Source: Deltaproteobacteria bacterium (GTDB taxonomy: Bacteria; Desulfobacterota; Desulfobacteria; Desulfobacterales; B30-G6). Taken from it: a DNA stretch of 16,968 nt. Location: positions 1-16,968 of the forward strand of contig QMMS01000067.1 of assembly GCA_003647375.1 (NCBI GenBank), read 5' to 3'. Of this stretch, positions 6,924-14,299 are shown one piece after another. The notes beneath the pieces were generated by a model. That model did no database searches and had not been told where the DNA came from. It worked only from the letters and a program-made list of their open reading frames with translations. Both the position numbers and the translations under genes were made by a program. Position 1 is the stretch's first letter; every line of letters begins with the position of its first letter.

Positions 6924-8239
6924 TAATTCTTCCTGAATGGTGGTGTTAGCGTTTCTTTCATTTCAGCGATGGCGATGGAAGGCATAATTTTTACAAAGAT
7001 AAAAAACCACATGAAGAACCAGCCAAAACTTCCGATGGTGATCCATATCTCCGCCCACTCAAACTGGTAACTCCCCCATGCAAACGGAACGAATTCATGG
7101 GCCAGGGAAGTGCCGACAATCACAAAACGTTCCAGCCACATGCCGACATTGACCAGCAGCGAGATAATAAACAGAGCGGGAATATTGGTTCGAATCTTTT
7201 TGACAAAGAGCGTAAGCGGCACAATGCAATTGCAGGAAACCATCAGCCAAAAATAGTGGCTCATCTCTCCAAAGGGCCGAAACCAGAAGAGCGCTCTCTC
7301 ATAGGGTGATCCACTATAGTAGGCTATGAAAAATTCCACGATGTAAGCGTAGGTGACAATTAAACTGGTAAAGATGATCATCTTGGCCATACCTTCCAGA
7401 TTCTTAACCTTGATAATCTCTTTAAAACCGGGAAAGGCCTGGCGCAATGGAATCATTATCGTCAAAACCATGGCACAACCGGAAAAGATGGCTCCGGCCA
7501 CGAAATAGGGTGCAAAGATGGTTGAATGCCAGCCGGGGAGACTGGACATGGCAAAATCCCAGGATACAATCGAATGTACGGAAAAAACCAGCGGGGTGGC
7601 AATAGCGGCGAAAAGCAGATAACCCCGCATATAATGCAGCCACTGGTGATTCGTTCCCCTGAAACAGAGGGCCGGAATACTGTAAAGGAAGCGTTTTATC
7701 CCCTTGGATTCATCTCGTACCGTTGCCAGATCGGGAATCAGCCCTAGAATAAAAAAAGCGATGGAAACAGACATATATGTCGAGATAGCGAAAACATCCC
7801 ACAGCAGGGGAGATTTAAAATTCACCCACAATTCGCGTTGGTTGGGATACGGCAGAAGCCAGTAAGCAAACCAGGCTCGCCCCAGATGAATGAGGGGAAA
7901 AAGGCCCGCTGTCATTACCGCAAAAACCGTCATGGCCTCGGACGCCCGGTAGATGGAATTACGGAAGGGTGCTCTCACCAGATAAAGCACTGCTGAAATC
8001 AGTGTCCCGGCATGACCGATTCCGATCCAGAAAACGAAATTAGTGATATAAACCCCCCAGCCAATGGGGTGGTTAATTCCGCTCCACTCCAGGCCGTGCC
8101 TGAGCTGAATGGCCCAGGCAAAGACTCCCATACTCAAGGCCCCGAGAATCAGAACCATACTGACCATCCAGGACTTCCCGGGTGGTTCCATGGAGTTTAC
8201 AACTTTATCATTGATATTTCCGTACGAAAGCTGACTCAA
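6923..8239 (-). CDS. actC: Alternative complex III subunit ActC (NrfD-like membrane subunit)
   Basis: 438-residue NrfD/PsrC-type membrane protein, the main quinol-site subunit of alternative complex III next to the iron-sulfur domain of ActB. About ten transmembrane helices are visible. Conserved stretches include GVYITNFVFWIGIGHAGTLISA, GLFPLIHLGRAWFAYWLLPY, SVHSIVSWDFAMSSLPGWHS and WLERFVIVGTSL. The first His-rich helices and the SIVSWDFA segment match the quinol-pocket region of this family. The start is TTG at 8239, supported by AAGGAGG 4 nt upstream; that site overlaps the TAA stop of actB (TAAGGAGG). It ends in a 1-nt overlap with actD. Confidence 0.95.
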   Translation of the reverse strand: MSQLSYGNINDKVVNSMEPPGKSWMVSMVLILGALSMGVFAWAIQLRHGLEWSGINHPIGWGVYITNFVFWIGIGHAGTLISAVLYLVRAPFRNSIYRASEAMTVFAVMTAGLFPLIHLGRAWFAYWLLPYPNQRELWVNFKSPLLWDVFAISTYMSVSIAFFILGLIPDLATVRDESKGIKRFLYSIPALCFRGTNHQWLHYMRGYLLFAAIATPLVFSVHSIVSWDFAMSSLPGWHSTIFAPYFVAGAIFSGCAMVLTIMIPLRQAFPGFKEIIKVKNLEGMAKMIIFTSLIVTYAYIVEFFIAYYSGSPYERALFWFRPFGEMSHYFWLMVSCNCIVPLTLFVKKIRTNIPALFIISLLVNVGMWLERFVIVGTSLAHEFVPFAWGSYQFEWAEIWITIGSFGWFFMWFFIFVKIMPSIAIAEMKETLTPPFRKN

Positions 8240-8248
8240 AGAGCCTCC

Positions 8249-11200
8249 TTATGCTTTTGTGTTATGATGATTCACTTTTTTCAAATAGGTGATTGCCGGC
8301 TGAAAGTTCAACTCGGGCAGTTGAATATATGTGCGCCGGTTTTTCTCCTTTATCCGTTTTATTTTGCTGTTATTATCCATAATGTTTCCAAAAATAATCG
8401 CATCGGCAGGGCAGGCCTGCTGGCAGGCTGTCTGAATTTCACCATCGTTTACGTCCCGCCCCTGGTCTTTGGCCAGGTCTTTCATTTCCCTGATCCGGTG
8501 ATGACAGAAAGTACATTTTTCCATCACCCCTTTGCAACGGACTGAGACAGCCGGATTTAGCTGCATGTGCAACGGGCTTGGAAACTGATAACTCCTCCAG
8601 TTAAAACGTCTCTGTTTATAGACACAATTGTTTGAACAATAACGGGTGCCGACACAGCGATTATAAACCATGGCGTTTAAACCGTCGGGAGTCTGGTAGG
8701 TGGCGAACACGGGGCAGACCGGTTCGCAGCCGGCATTATCGCATTGCTGGCACATCTGTGGTGTATAATAGGTTTCCAGTTGTCCGGTTTGTTTGTTTTT
8801 TTCAAAATATCTCTCAATCCGAAGCCAGCTCATCTCCCTTCCGATATTCGAACGGTCCTTCCCGACCGGGGGGATGTTGTTTTCAGCATAACAAGCCGCC
8901 ACACAAGCGGAACAACCGGTACAGCGATCCAGGTCAATGATCATTTCCCATTTGTAGGGGTCGAGATAAACAGGTGTCTGCTTACCCGCTTTTTTCACGG
9001 CGTTACCGACATTTTCCGCCATGGGATCATAAAAACTCTTCTTGTCCTTACGCGTTAGCGTATAAAAACGTTGCTTGCCGTGATGTTTTTGAGCAAGTTC
9101 CTCATGCTGCTTTTCATCGCCGCCGATGGGCATCACCTGTATAAGCCCCCGACCCTTCTGACTGCGGTCGCCAAATCCGGTTTTGTCTTCAGTATCAGGC
9201 GTTTCTATATCCTTACGATACTGCCCGTCCATGGTTACCAGATAGGCTTTTTTGCCCGTAGGTTTGATGCTCACACTTTCCCCCGCAAAAACAAAATCAC
9301 CTGAAAGGTTGTCTTTGCGCCAGGGCAGGAGGGTCATGACGTTGACACCGACCGTTTTCTCATCGATGCTAACTTCCGATTCTGATTCCAGGATAGGCAG
9401 TAATTTACTTTTCCCGTGGCTGGATTTGTAATTGGGAAAGGGTACCTTTCTACCCATGCCTGCGGGCATGGCCACGGTATTTTTATCGATACCGTAAAAA
9501 ATCCAGGCAGCCGCTTCCACTTTTCCATAAGAGCTTGCAATTTCGACCAGGTCGCCGTGTCGTATCCCGAGTTTGACGGCCGTATCGGGGTGCAGTTCAA
9601 TCCAGGAATCCCAGACCACCTGGGTAACGGGATGAGGTATTTCCATCAGCCACGATCTGTTACCGCCTTTGGCATTGGCATTATGCAGATTCGAATTAAC
9701 GGCCAACAGGCTGAGTCCATTGGTTTTTTTCTGCGGGGCTGAAAACGCAACCGCATAGACATCGCTGTTAAGAGCAATGTTTGACGGCTTGAAGTCTTCA
9801 TAGTGTCCACCCTTTTGCAGCGATTGCTTCCAGAATTGCGTAAACGGCAGAGAGATGTCGAGTTTTTGATGCAGAATTTTCCACGAACCTTTGATATAAC
9901 TGCGGTAATTCGGTGCTTCAAAACCGTCGTTACCGACCAACCGGGCCAGTTCAAGCATCAAGGAGCCGACTTCCACGGTGTCAAATGCCGGTACTTGCGC
10001 CATGACCGGTTGCTGCAGGGAAAAAACACCGTTTCTGGGTCGGGCGTCGCCCCAGCTCTCTAGAAAATGAGCCGTCGGCAGATGCAAATCGGCAAGTTCG
10101 GAGGTTTCATCATTCTCCGTAGACAGAGAAACGACAAATGGAACTGTTGCCAAGGCATCTTTGAAACCCGAATTTTCGGGAAGCGTAAATACCGGGTTAA
10201 CATTCTCGATAATTACCAGTTGATAGCGGGCATTTTTCATGGCTGTGACAGCCGCTTCCAAATCCGTCATATTATTGCCGCCCACGCGGTACTCTGCGCC
10301 GAAAACAACGGTATTCCCCATATTACCCGCCACATAGTTGAGAATATTGACGGCGATTTGTAACCGGGTGGCATCTATGCCGGCATTGCAGTTTCCTCCA
10401 GCTATCGCCAGACTGCGTCCGTTTTGCCCGAACGCATCGGCCAACCGTATGAGTGTGCCGGCGGCCAGCCCACTTTGTTGTTCTATTTTCTCTTCGGAAA
10501 AACCATTGAGAAACGTCTGGAGGTGTTGTTTCTCATCGATAGAGAGATGTCCGGCCCGTTTAAGTAGAATACGGCTGAGAGCCAACGCAATGGAAGTTTC
10601 AAAGCCCACCGGACAGGAGAGCCATTCGTCGGCATTGGTACCGGTCAAAGATATGTGAGGCGCAATATGAATATATGTGCCTTTTTTTCCATTTTGATAA
10701 CGATGCATTCTGGTATAGTTTTTGGTCATCTGAATGGGATTCAGCCAGCTTTCCAGAAAATCAGCCCCAAAATTGATCAACAGTTCGGCTTTATCAATCG
10801 CAAAATGAGGAATTTCGTCTTTGCCAAACACGATACGGTTGGCTGTTTTTAAGCTGTTCACCGGCGTTAAATCAAATTCCAGAGATGTTCCGCCGCCCAT
10901 GCCTTCAATCCAGTCGTTCAGCATCTCAGGGAAGCTGCCGCTTCGGGGAGGACCGATATAAAGGATACCACCCTCTTTGCTTTTCAGCTCTTGCAGCTTA
11001 TCCACCAGTTGTTGTTTTCCTTCCTTCCAGCTAACACCCCGCCGCTTTTCGTTAGTAACAGCCATCGGCCCGGCCGCCCTTGCCGGGCTGTAAAGTCCCT
11101 GGAGGGCGGACTGCCCCTGCAGACAAATTCGTCCTTCATTTATTGGATGTCGGGAGTTTCCTTCGGCTTTAATGGCTCTTCCTTCACGTGTTCTTACGAT

Positions 11201-11392
11201 TAATCCGCAAGCGGCAGAGCATTCCAGGCAAGTCGTGGCAAAATGGGTGGAAACACCGGACACATAGTCATAGGGAGGTACCTGCAATGGAATCAGTTTT
11301 TCGATGGGATCGGAGCACCCGGCAGCAACCATTGTTGCTCCGCCCAGTGCGGACATTTTTAGGAAATTTCTGCGGCTAATGCTATTTTTCAT
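8249..11392 (-). CDS. actB: Alternative complex III subunit ActB (molybdopterin-like domain fused to iron-sulfur domain)
   Basis: 1047-residue fusion typical of ActB. The N-terminus is a twin-arginine signal (SRRNFLKMSALGG) ending in a lipobox (VAAGC, C26), so a Tat-exported lipoprotein. Residues of about 45-750 form a molybdopterin-oxidoreductase-like domain (GADFLESW, SWGDARPRNGVFSLQ); this domain is thought to hold no Mo in the family. Unexpectedly it keeps a complete C55-X2-C58-X3-C62-X27-C90 cluster motif. From about 815 onward is a PsrB-like domain with four cluster sites: CTGCSACVAAC, CQQCDNAGCEPVC, CVGTRYCSNNC (one Cys replaced by Thr, as for a 3Fe-4S cluster) and CTFC...CQQAC. AAGGA lies 6 nt before the ATG, 12 bp after actA. 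Confidence 0.96.
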   Translation of the reverse strand: MKNSISRRNFLKMSALGGATMVAAGCSDPIEKLIPLQVPPYDYVSGVSTHFATTCLECSAACGLIVRTREGRAIKAEGNSRHPINEGRICLQGQSALQGLYSPARAAGPMAVTNEKRRGVSWKEGKQQLVDKLQELKSKEGGILYIGPPRSGSFPEMLNDWIEGMGGGTSLEFDLTPVNSLKTANRIVFGKDEIPHFAIDKAELLINFGADFLESWLNPIQMTKNYTRMHRYQNGKKGTYIHIAPHISLTGTNADEWLSCPVGFETSIALALSRILLKRAGHLSIDEKQHLQTFLNGFSEEKIEQQSGLAAGTLIRLADAFGQNGRSLAIAGGNCNAGIDATRLQIAVNILNYVAGNMGNTVVFGAEYRVGGNNMTDLEAAVTAMKNARYQLVIIENVNPVFTLPENSGFKDALATVPFVVSLSTENDETSELADLHLPTAHFLESWGDARPRNGVFSLQQPVMAQVPAFDTVEVGSLMLELARLVGNDGFEAPNYRSYIKGSWKILHQKLDISLPFTQFWKQSLQKGGHYEDFKPSNIALNSDVYAVAFSAPQKKTNGLSLLAVNSNLHNANAKGGNRSWLMEIPHPVTQVVWDSWIELHPDTAVKLGIRHGDLVEIASSYGKVEAAAWIFYGIDKNTVAMPAGMGRKVPFPNYKSSHGKSKLLPILESESEVSIDEKTVGVNVMTLLPWRKDNLSGDFVFAGESVSIKPTGKKAYLVTMDGQYRKDIETPDTEDKTGFGDRSQKGRGLIQVMPIGGDEKQHEELAQKHHGKQRFYTLTRKDKKSFYDPMAENVGNAVKKAGKQTPVYLDPYKWEMIIDLDRCTGCSACVAACYAENNIPPVGKDRSNIGREMSWLRIERYFEKNKQTGQLETYYTPQMCQQCDNAGCEPVCPVFATYQTPDGLNAMVYNRCVGTRYCSNNCVYKQRRFNWRSYQFPSPLHMQLNPAVSVRCKGVMEKCTFCHHRIREMKDLAKDQGRDVNDGEIQTACQQACPADAIIFGNIMDNNSKIKRIKEKNRRTYIQLPELNFQPAITYLKKVNHHNTKA

Positions 11393-11404
11393 CCCTGTTC
11401 CTTA

Positions 11405-12121
11405 TTACTTATGACAAGTGTAGCAGTCTTTTGATCCTATTACAGTTCCGTCCGGCGGTTGTGCCGCTGTCTGCGTAATAATTGTTCCGCCCCTGGTTTT
11501 TCGAACCGGACCGGCAATTTTGCCGTCAACTGTCTGTCGACCCTCAATATGGCATGTCATGCACCACCCCATGCTTAAATCCGTAATCATGGTCTGCATG
11601 GATAAAACGTCCTGCTGACCAATTTCCCCGTGGCATTCCGTGCAGTCAAAGCCGATTTGAATATGACGCTTATGAGAAAAGTGAACAAAATCAGGCAAAT
11701 CATGAATTTTTTTCCAGGGAATTGACTCTTTCTTTGGTTTGAATTCCAACAGTTTTTTAATGGCATCCTGATTTTTAATGGCTTTTTGCGGGTCTTCATC
11801 GGAACCGGCAATCACACTATGACATCCAAAACAGCTCGCCATGACGGGAGCACCGGAGTTGATCGAACGGCGAGCATAGATATGACAGAATTCACACGAA
11901 ACCTCGCCCTTTTCGATATGTGTTTTGTGACTGAATTCGATTGGCTGGCTGAATTCGGTCGGTTGGTTGGATTCGGTTGGTTGGCTGGATTTGGTTGGTT
12001 GGCTGGATTCGGTCGCCAGCCCAACAAGTGAATACAAAACGGCCAGTACAAGAATCAGTATAAATAAAAGCCTCGCCTGCCTTGACCGTGTTTCAGGTCT
12101 TTTTGAAAGTCTTTCGTCCAA
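11405..12121 (-). CDS. actA: Alternative complex III subunit ActA (pentaheme cytochrome c)
   Basis: 238-residue membrane-anchored pentaheme cytochrome of alternative complex III. One N-terminal helix (about 18-36, LLFILILVLAVLYSLVGLA) anchors it. Five CXXCH sites follow: CEFCH (H80), CFGCH (H101), CTECH (H164), CMTCH (H191) and CYTCH (H237), the last at the extreme C-terminus. FSHKTH (63-68) and FSHKRH (148-153) supply His ligands as in related multiheme proteins. Between the anchor and the first FSHKTH is a repeated hexapeptide linker (TESSQP, TKSSQP, TESNQP, TEFSQP, residues 37-60). The start is TTG at 12121, with AGGAG 8 nt upstream. It lies 23 bp after the receiver gene and 12 bp before actB. 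Confidence 0.94.
   Translation of the reverse strand: MDERLSKRPETRSRQARLLFILILVLAVLYSLVGLATESSQPTKSSQPTESNQPTEFSQPIEFSHKTHIEKGEVSCEFCHIYARRSINSGAPVMASCFGCHSVIAGSDEDPQKAIKNQDAIKKLLEFKPKKESIPWKKIHDLPDFVHFSHKRHIQIGFDCTECHGEIGQQDVLSMQTMITDLSMGWCMTCHIEGRQTVDGKIAGPVRKTRGGTIITQTAAQPPDGTVIGSKDCYTCHK
11942..12013 (-). repeat. Four tandem 18-bp repeats in the actA linker
   Basis: Four in-frame 18-bp units encode T(E/K)(S/F)(S/N)QP. A fifth, degenerate unit (IEFSHK) runs directly into the heme-ligand motif FSHKTH. The units differ by a few bases, so the array is imperfect but clear. It probably arose by duplication of the segment that precedes FSHK, and it lengthens the tether between membrane anchor and hemes. 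Confidence 0.75.
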
Positions 12122-12144
12122 ATCGTTCGCTCCTGTTTAACGAC

Positions 12145-12522
12145 CTAAAGATTTACTTTCAGGGCACTCTCAACGGCCTGACCTAATTCCTCAGCGTTGA
12201 TGGGTGTGATAATAAAGTAAAAAACCCCCTGTTCCAGCACCTTGGCGAATTCCTCCTTTGAATTACCGGAGGATATGATGATCAAAGGGATTCTGGGCCT
12301 GCTTTTTTTAATGATCTTGATGAGTTTAGACCCGGCCATGCCGGCAAGGTTCTCATCGATGATGGCCAGATCGATGTCTTTATCCAATATTTTGAGGAGC
12401 AGATCTCCGCTGTCCCCGACCCATGTGAGAGAATAGGTCGCGATGCCGTTTAATACAGCCAGCACCTGTCCCTTCAAACCCTCATCCGAAATGGCAAACA
12501 GTATGGATTTTGTCTCAGGCAT
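12145..12522 (-). CDS. Stand-alone receiver-domain protein with a degenerate active site
   Basis: 125-residue single receiver domain (CheY-like fold) with no output domain, first gene after the sigma-54 promoter. Beta1 is SILFAISDEG (D13, E14 as acidic pocket), the phospho-acceptor is D56 in LAIIDENLAG, and S84/S85 in LIIISSGN fill the Thr/Ser position. The conserved Lys of the usual K-P pair is Thr here (T106-P107 in FIITPI). It could therefore be a weak or unphosphorylated receiver. The frame is open upstream to 12651, but that start would coincide with the predicted transcription start; ATG at 12522 gives a normal domain length and has AGGGG 8 nt upstream. It lies 23 bp before actA, so it is the leading gene of the operon. 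Its target is unknown. Confidence 0.8.
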   Translation of the reverse strand: MPETKSILFAISDEGLKGQVLAVLNGIATYSLTWVGDSGDLLLKILDKDIDLAIIDENLAGMAGSKLIKIIKKSRPRIPLIIISSGNSKEEFAKVLEQGVFYFIITPINAEELGQAVESALKVNL

Positions 12523-12593
12523 CGCAATAACCCCTGATGAAACTTCCTCCCTTTTATTTCGCTTATGCCTCGCGTTGATTACACGCCGCCCTT

Positions 12594-12612
12594 GCTTGGC
12601 AGCAGGCCGAGC
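12594..12612 (-). promoter_or_regulatory. Leader hairpin in the 5' untranslated region
   Basis: The roughly 130-nt leader between the predicted sigma-54 start and the receiver ATG contains GCTCGGC-CTGCT-GCCAAGC on the minus strand, a 7-position stem with one mismatch and a 5-nt loop. No T-run follows. A stabilising role is possible. Confidence 0.25.
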
Positions 12613-12662
12613 ATTTCGGTGGATGGAAGGAAGAGCAAAAAAGAATAGCAAGTATCCATAAA

Positions 12663-12679
12663 TGCAATGATCGTGCCGA
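12663..12679 (-). promoter_or_regulatory. Sigma-54 promoter (-24/-12) of the act-nosZ operon
   Basis: The minus strand reads TCGGCACGATCATTGCA. Against the consensus YTGGCACGRNNNTTGCW only one base differs, and the invariant GG and GC doublets are present with correct spacing. The predicted start is near 12652, about 130 nt before the receiver ATG. The gene immediately upstream encodes an NtrC-type activator of sigma-54, which fits. Confidence 0.82.
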
Positions 12680-12727
12680 CGAACTCTTTAGACCTATACA
12701 GCACTCAAGGTCAAGAAAAAGATATAA

Positions 12728-12740
12728 TTTCAAATGGTTA
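12728..12740 (+). promoter_or_regulatory. IHF-like site between enhancer sites and promoter
   Basis: TTTCAAATGGTTA matches the IHF core WATCAANNNNTTR with one mismatch and is followed by an A-run. It lies about 50 bp upstream of the -24 element, between the promoter and the candidate activator sites, where a DNA bend is usual for sigma-54 promoters. The motif is weak on its own. Confidence 0.35.
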
Positions 12741-12795
12741 ATAAAAAAACGACCGGGTTAAAAAACAATGGCATGGGAATGGAAGAAAATAAAAC

Positions 12796-12811
12796 GGGGC
12801 ATTCTTGTCCC
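12796..12811. promoter_or_regulatory. Candidate activator site 1, or terminator of the regulator operon
   Basis: GGGGCA-TTCT-TGTCCC is an imperfect palindrome containing one copy of the heptamer TGGGACA (minus strand). On the minus strand the same stem is followed by GTTTTATTTTC, so it could instead, or also, terminate the kinase/activator transcript. Confidence 0.45.
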
Positions 12812-12860
12812 ATGCAAAAGGAATACCCTATAACAATTTGAAATAATTGCTGAAAAAGAG

Positions 12861-12897
12861 TGGGACAGAACGGTGTCGCTTGGGACATTTGCGTCAC
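12861..12897. promoter_or_regulatory. Candidate activator sites 2 and 3 (upstream activating sequence)
   Basis: Two exact TGGGACA heptamers start 20 bp apart (12861 and 12881). The first is followed by TGTCGC after 6 bp, making a near palindrome GGGACA-N6-TGTCGC; the second has a weaker partner (CGTCAC). They lie about 185-220 bp upstream of the -24 element, the usual range for NtrC-family enhancers, and just after the activator gene ends. Confidence 0.5.
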
Positions 12898-12902
12898 AGT
12901 CT

Positions 12903-14297
12903 CTATCCGGGCTGGTCTTTTGTAAGTCTGTGCCGTTTGAGTAGGCGATGTATGGTCTTGCGGTTGATCTGGGCTTCCAGGGCGGCCTTTGATATGTTGC
13001 CATTGTGCCGATTTAGAAGGGCGGATAGATATTTTTTCTCAAAGAGATCCACCCAGTCTTTTTTCACTTTTTTATAAGTTGACCCGATCGAATATACGAA
13101 AGCATCGGGATCCTTGATCAGCCTTAACTGTTCAGGAAGATCCTCCGGGACAATCATTTTGGAATCTGTAAGGGAGACGGCCCTCTCTATAACATTCTGA
13201 AGCTCCCTCACATTGCCCGGCCAGTGGTACCTTTCCATAAACTCCATGGCCTTTTTGGAAATCCCATTTACCTTATTCATACTGCCCTTGCTGAAGTGTT
13301 TTAGGAAATGATTCGCAAGAAGGGGTATATCGTCTTTTCTCTTTTTCAGGGATGGCAAGGGTATGGTAATGACATTGACGCGATAAAAGAGGTCTTCCCG
13401 GAATCTGTTTTCCTGTATGGCATTCTCCAGGTTCTGATTGGTGGCCGCAATGAACCGCACATCCACATTTAAAAGCCTTTTTCCGCCCACACGTCTGACC
13501 TGGCGCTCCTGTAGCACCCTAAGCAGCTTGGACTGAAGCGTGATGTTTAACTCTCCAATTTCATCTAAAAACAGGGTTCCGCCATTGGCGTATTCGAATA
13601 TCCCCGGACGTGTAACGTGGGCACCTGTAAAGGCGCCTTTCTCGTGACCAAAAAGCTCACTTTCCAACAGATTCTCGGGAAGCGAAGCGCAGTCCACAGG
13701 TACAAAGGGTCGATTACGGCGCTCACTGTTTGTGTGAATGCTTCTTGCTATCAGTTCCTTGCCTGTCCCGCTATCACCCCGAATCAGAATATTCGCGTCT
13801 GTATTGGATACCTTTCTTACGAGCATTAAGACCTCTTGGAGTGATGTGCTTTTACCGATGATTTTACTGAAGCCGTATGCTTTTTTAAGCTGAGAGCGCA
13901 GGTATTTATTTTCGTCTGATAGTCTCTTTTGCTTGATTCCCCGGTTGACGGCAATGCGTAACTGTTCTGCTGAAAAGGGCTTTTGGATGTAATCGAAGGC
14001 ACCCAGTTTACAGGCCTCTAAAGCGGATTCGATTGTACCATAGGCCGTAAACATGAGTACAAGGATGTCCGGATCTATTGCTTTTGCCTCCTTGAGAACA
14101 CTCATGCCATCTTTTTTGGGCATCCGCAGATCCGTCAATATAAGGTCCGGGAGATCCTCTTTAAGGACCCGGGTAAGATTCTCGCTTTCCTGCAGCAGCG
14201 AGCAGTCGTAACCGGACCGTTTCAGGATACGACTGCAATTATCCAGCATTTCCGCTTCATCGTCGATGATCAATATTTTTTCTTTATGGACTGTCAT
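12903..14297 (-). CDS. NtrC-family sigma-54-dependent response regulator
   Basis: 464-residue enhancer-binding protein of the usual three-domain form. The receiver (1-120) has D12/D13, phospho-acceptor D56 (LILTDLRMP), T84 and K106. The AAA+ domain (about 145-375) has Walker A GDSGTGKE (174-181), the sigma-54 contact loop GAFTGA (221-226), Walker B around TLFLDEIGE and the arginine-finger region [11 protein letters not shown]. The C-terminal Fis-type helix-turn-helix (about 427-456, [19 protein letters not shown]) binds DNA. It follows the histidine kinase gene with 2 bp between them, so the two form a pair. The sigma-54 promoter and heptamer cluster directly downstream make the act-nosZ operon its likely target. 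The signal is not known. Confidence 0.95.
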   Translation of the reverse strand: MTVHKEKILIIDDEAEMLDNCSRILKRSGYDCSLLQESENLTRVLKEDLPDLILTDLRMPKKDGMSVLKEAKAIDPDILVLMFTAYGTIESALEACKLGAFDYIQKPFSAEQLRIAVNRGIKQKRLSDENKYLRSQLKKAYGFSKIIGKSTSLQEVLMLVRKVSNTDANILIRGDSGTGKELIARSIHTNSERRNRPFVPVDCASLPENLLESELFGHEKGAFTGAHVTRPGIFEYANGGTLFLDEIGELNITLQSKLLRVLQERQVRRVGGKRLLNVDVRFIAATNQNLENAIQENRFREDLFYRVNVITIPLPSLKKRKDDIPLLANHFLKHFSKGSMNKVNGISKKAMEFMERYHWPGNVRELQNVIERAVSLTDSKMIVPEDLPEQLRLIKDPDAFVYSIGSTYKKVKKDWVDLFEKKYLSALLNRHNGNISKAALEAQINRKTIHRLLKRHRLTKDQPG

Positions 14298-14299
14298 GG

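Noticed and set aside
8012..8545. Plus-strand ORF of 177 codons over the actB/actC junction
   Set aside because: Antisense to conserved actB iron-sulfur and actC sequence, with no domain-like content.
8249..11392. Idea that the large fusion protein is an active Mo-dependent polysulfide, tetrathionate or arsenic oxidoreductase
   Set aside because: The complete actA-F neighbourhood, the fusion with the iron-sulfur domain and the absence of a clear Mo-ligand residue favour ActB, although the N-terminal cluster motif is retained.
12523..12651. Upstream extension of the receiver gene to a start at 12651
   Set aside because: The extension is low in hydrophobic pattern and outside the receiver fold, its start coincides with the predicted transcription start of the sigma-54 promoter, and ATG at 12522 gives a standard domain length.
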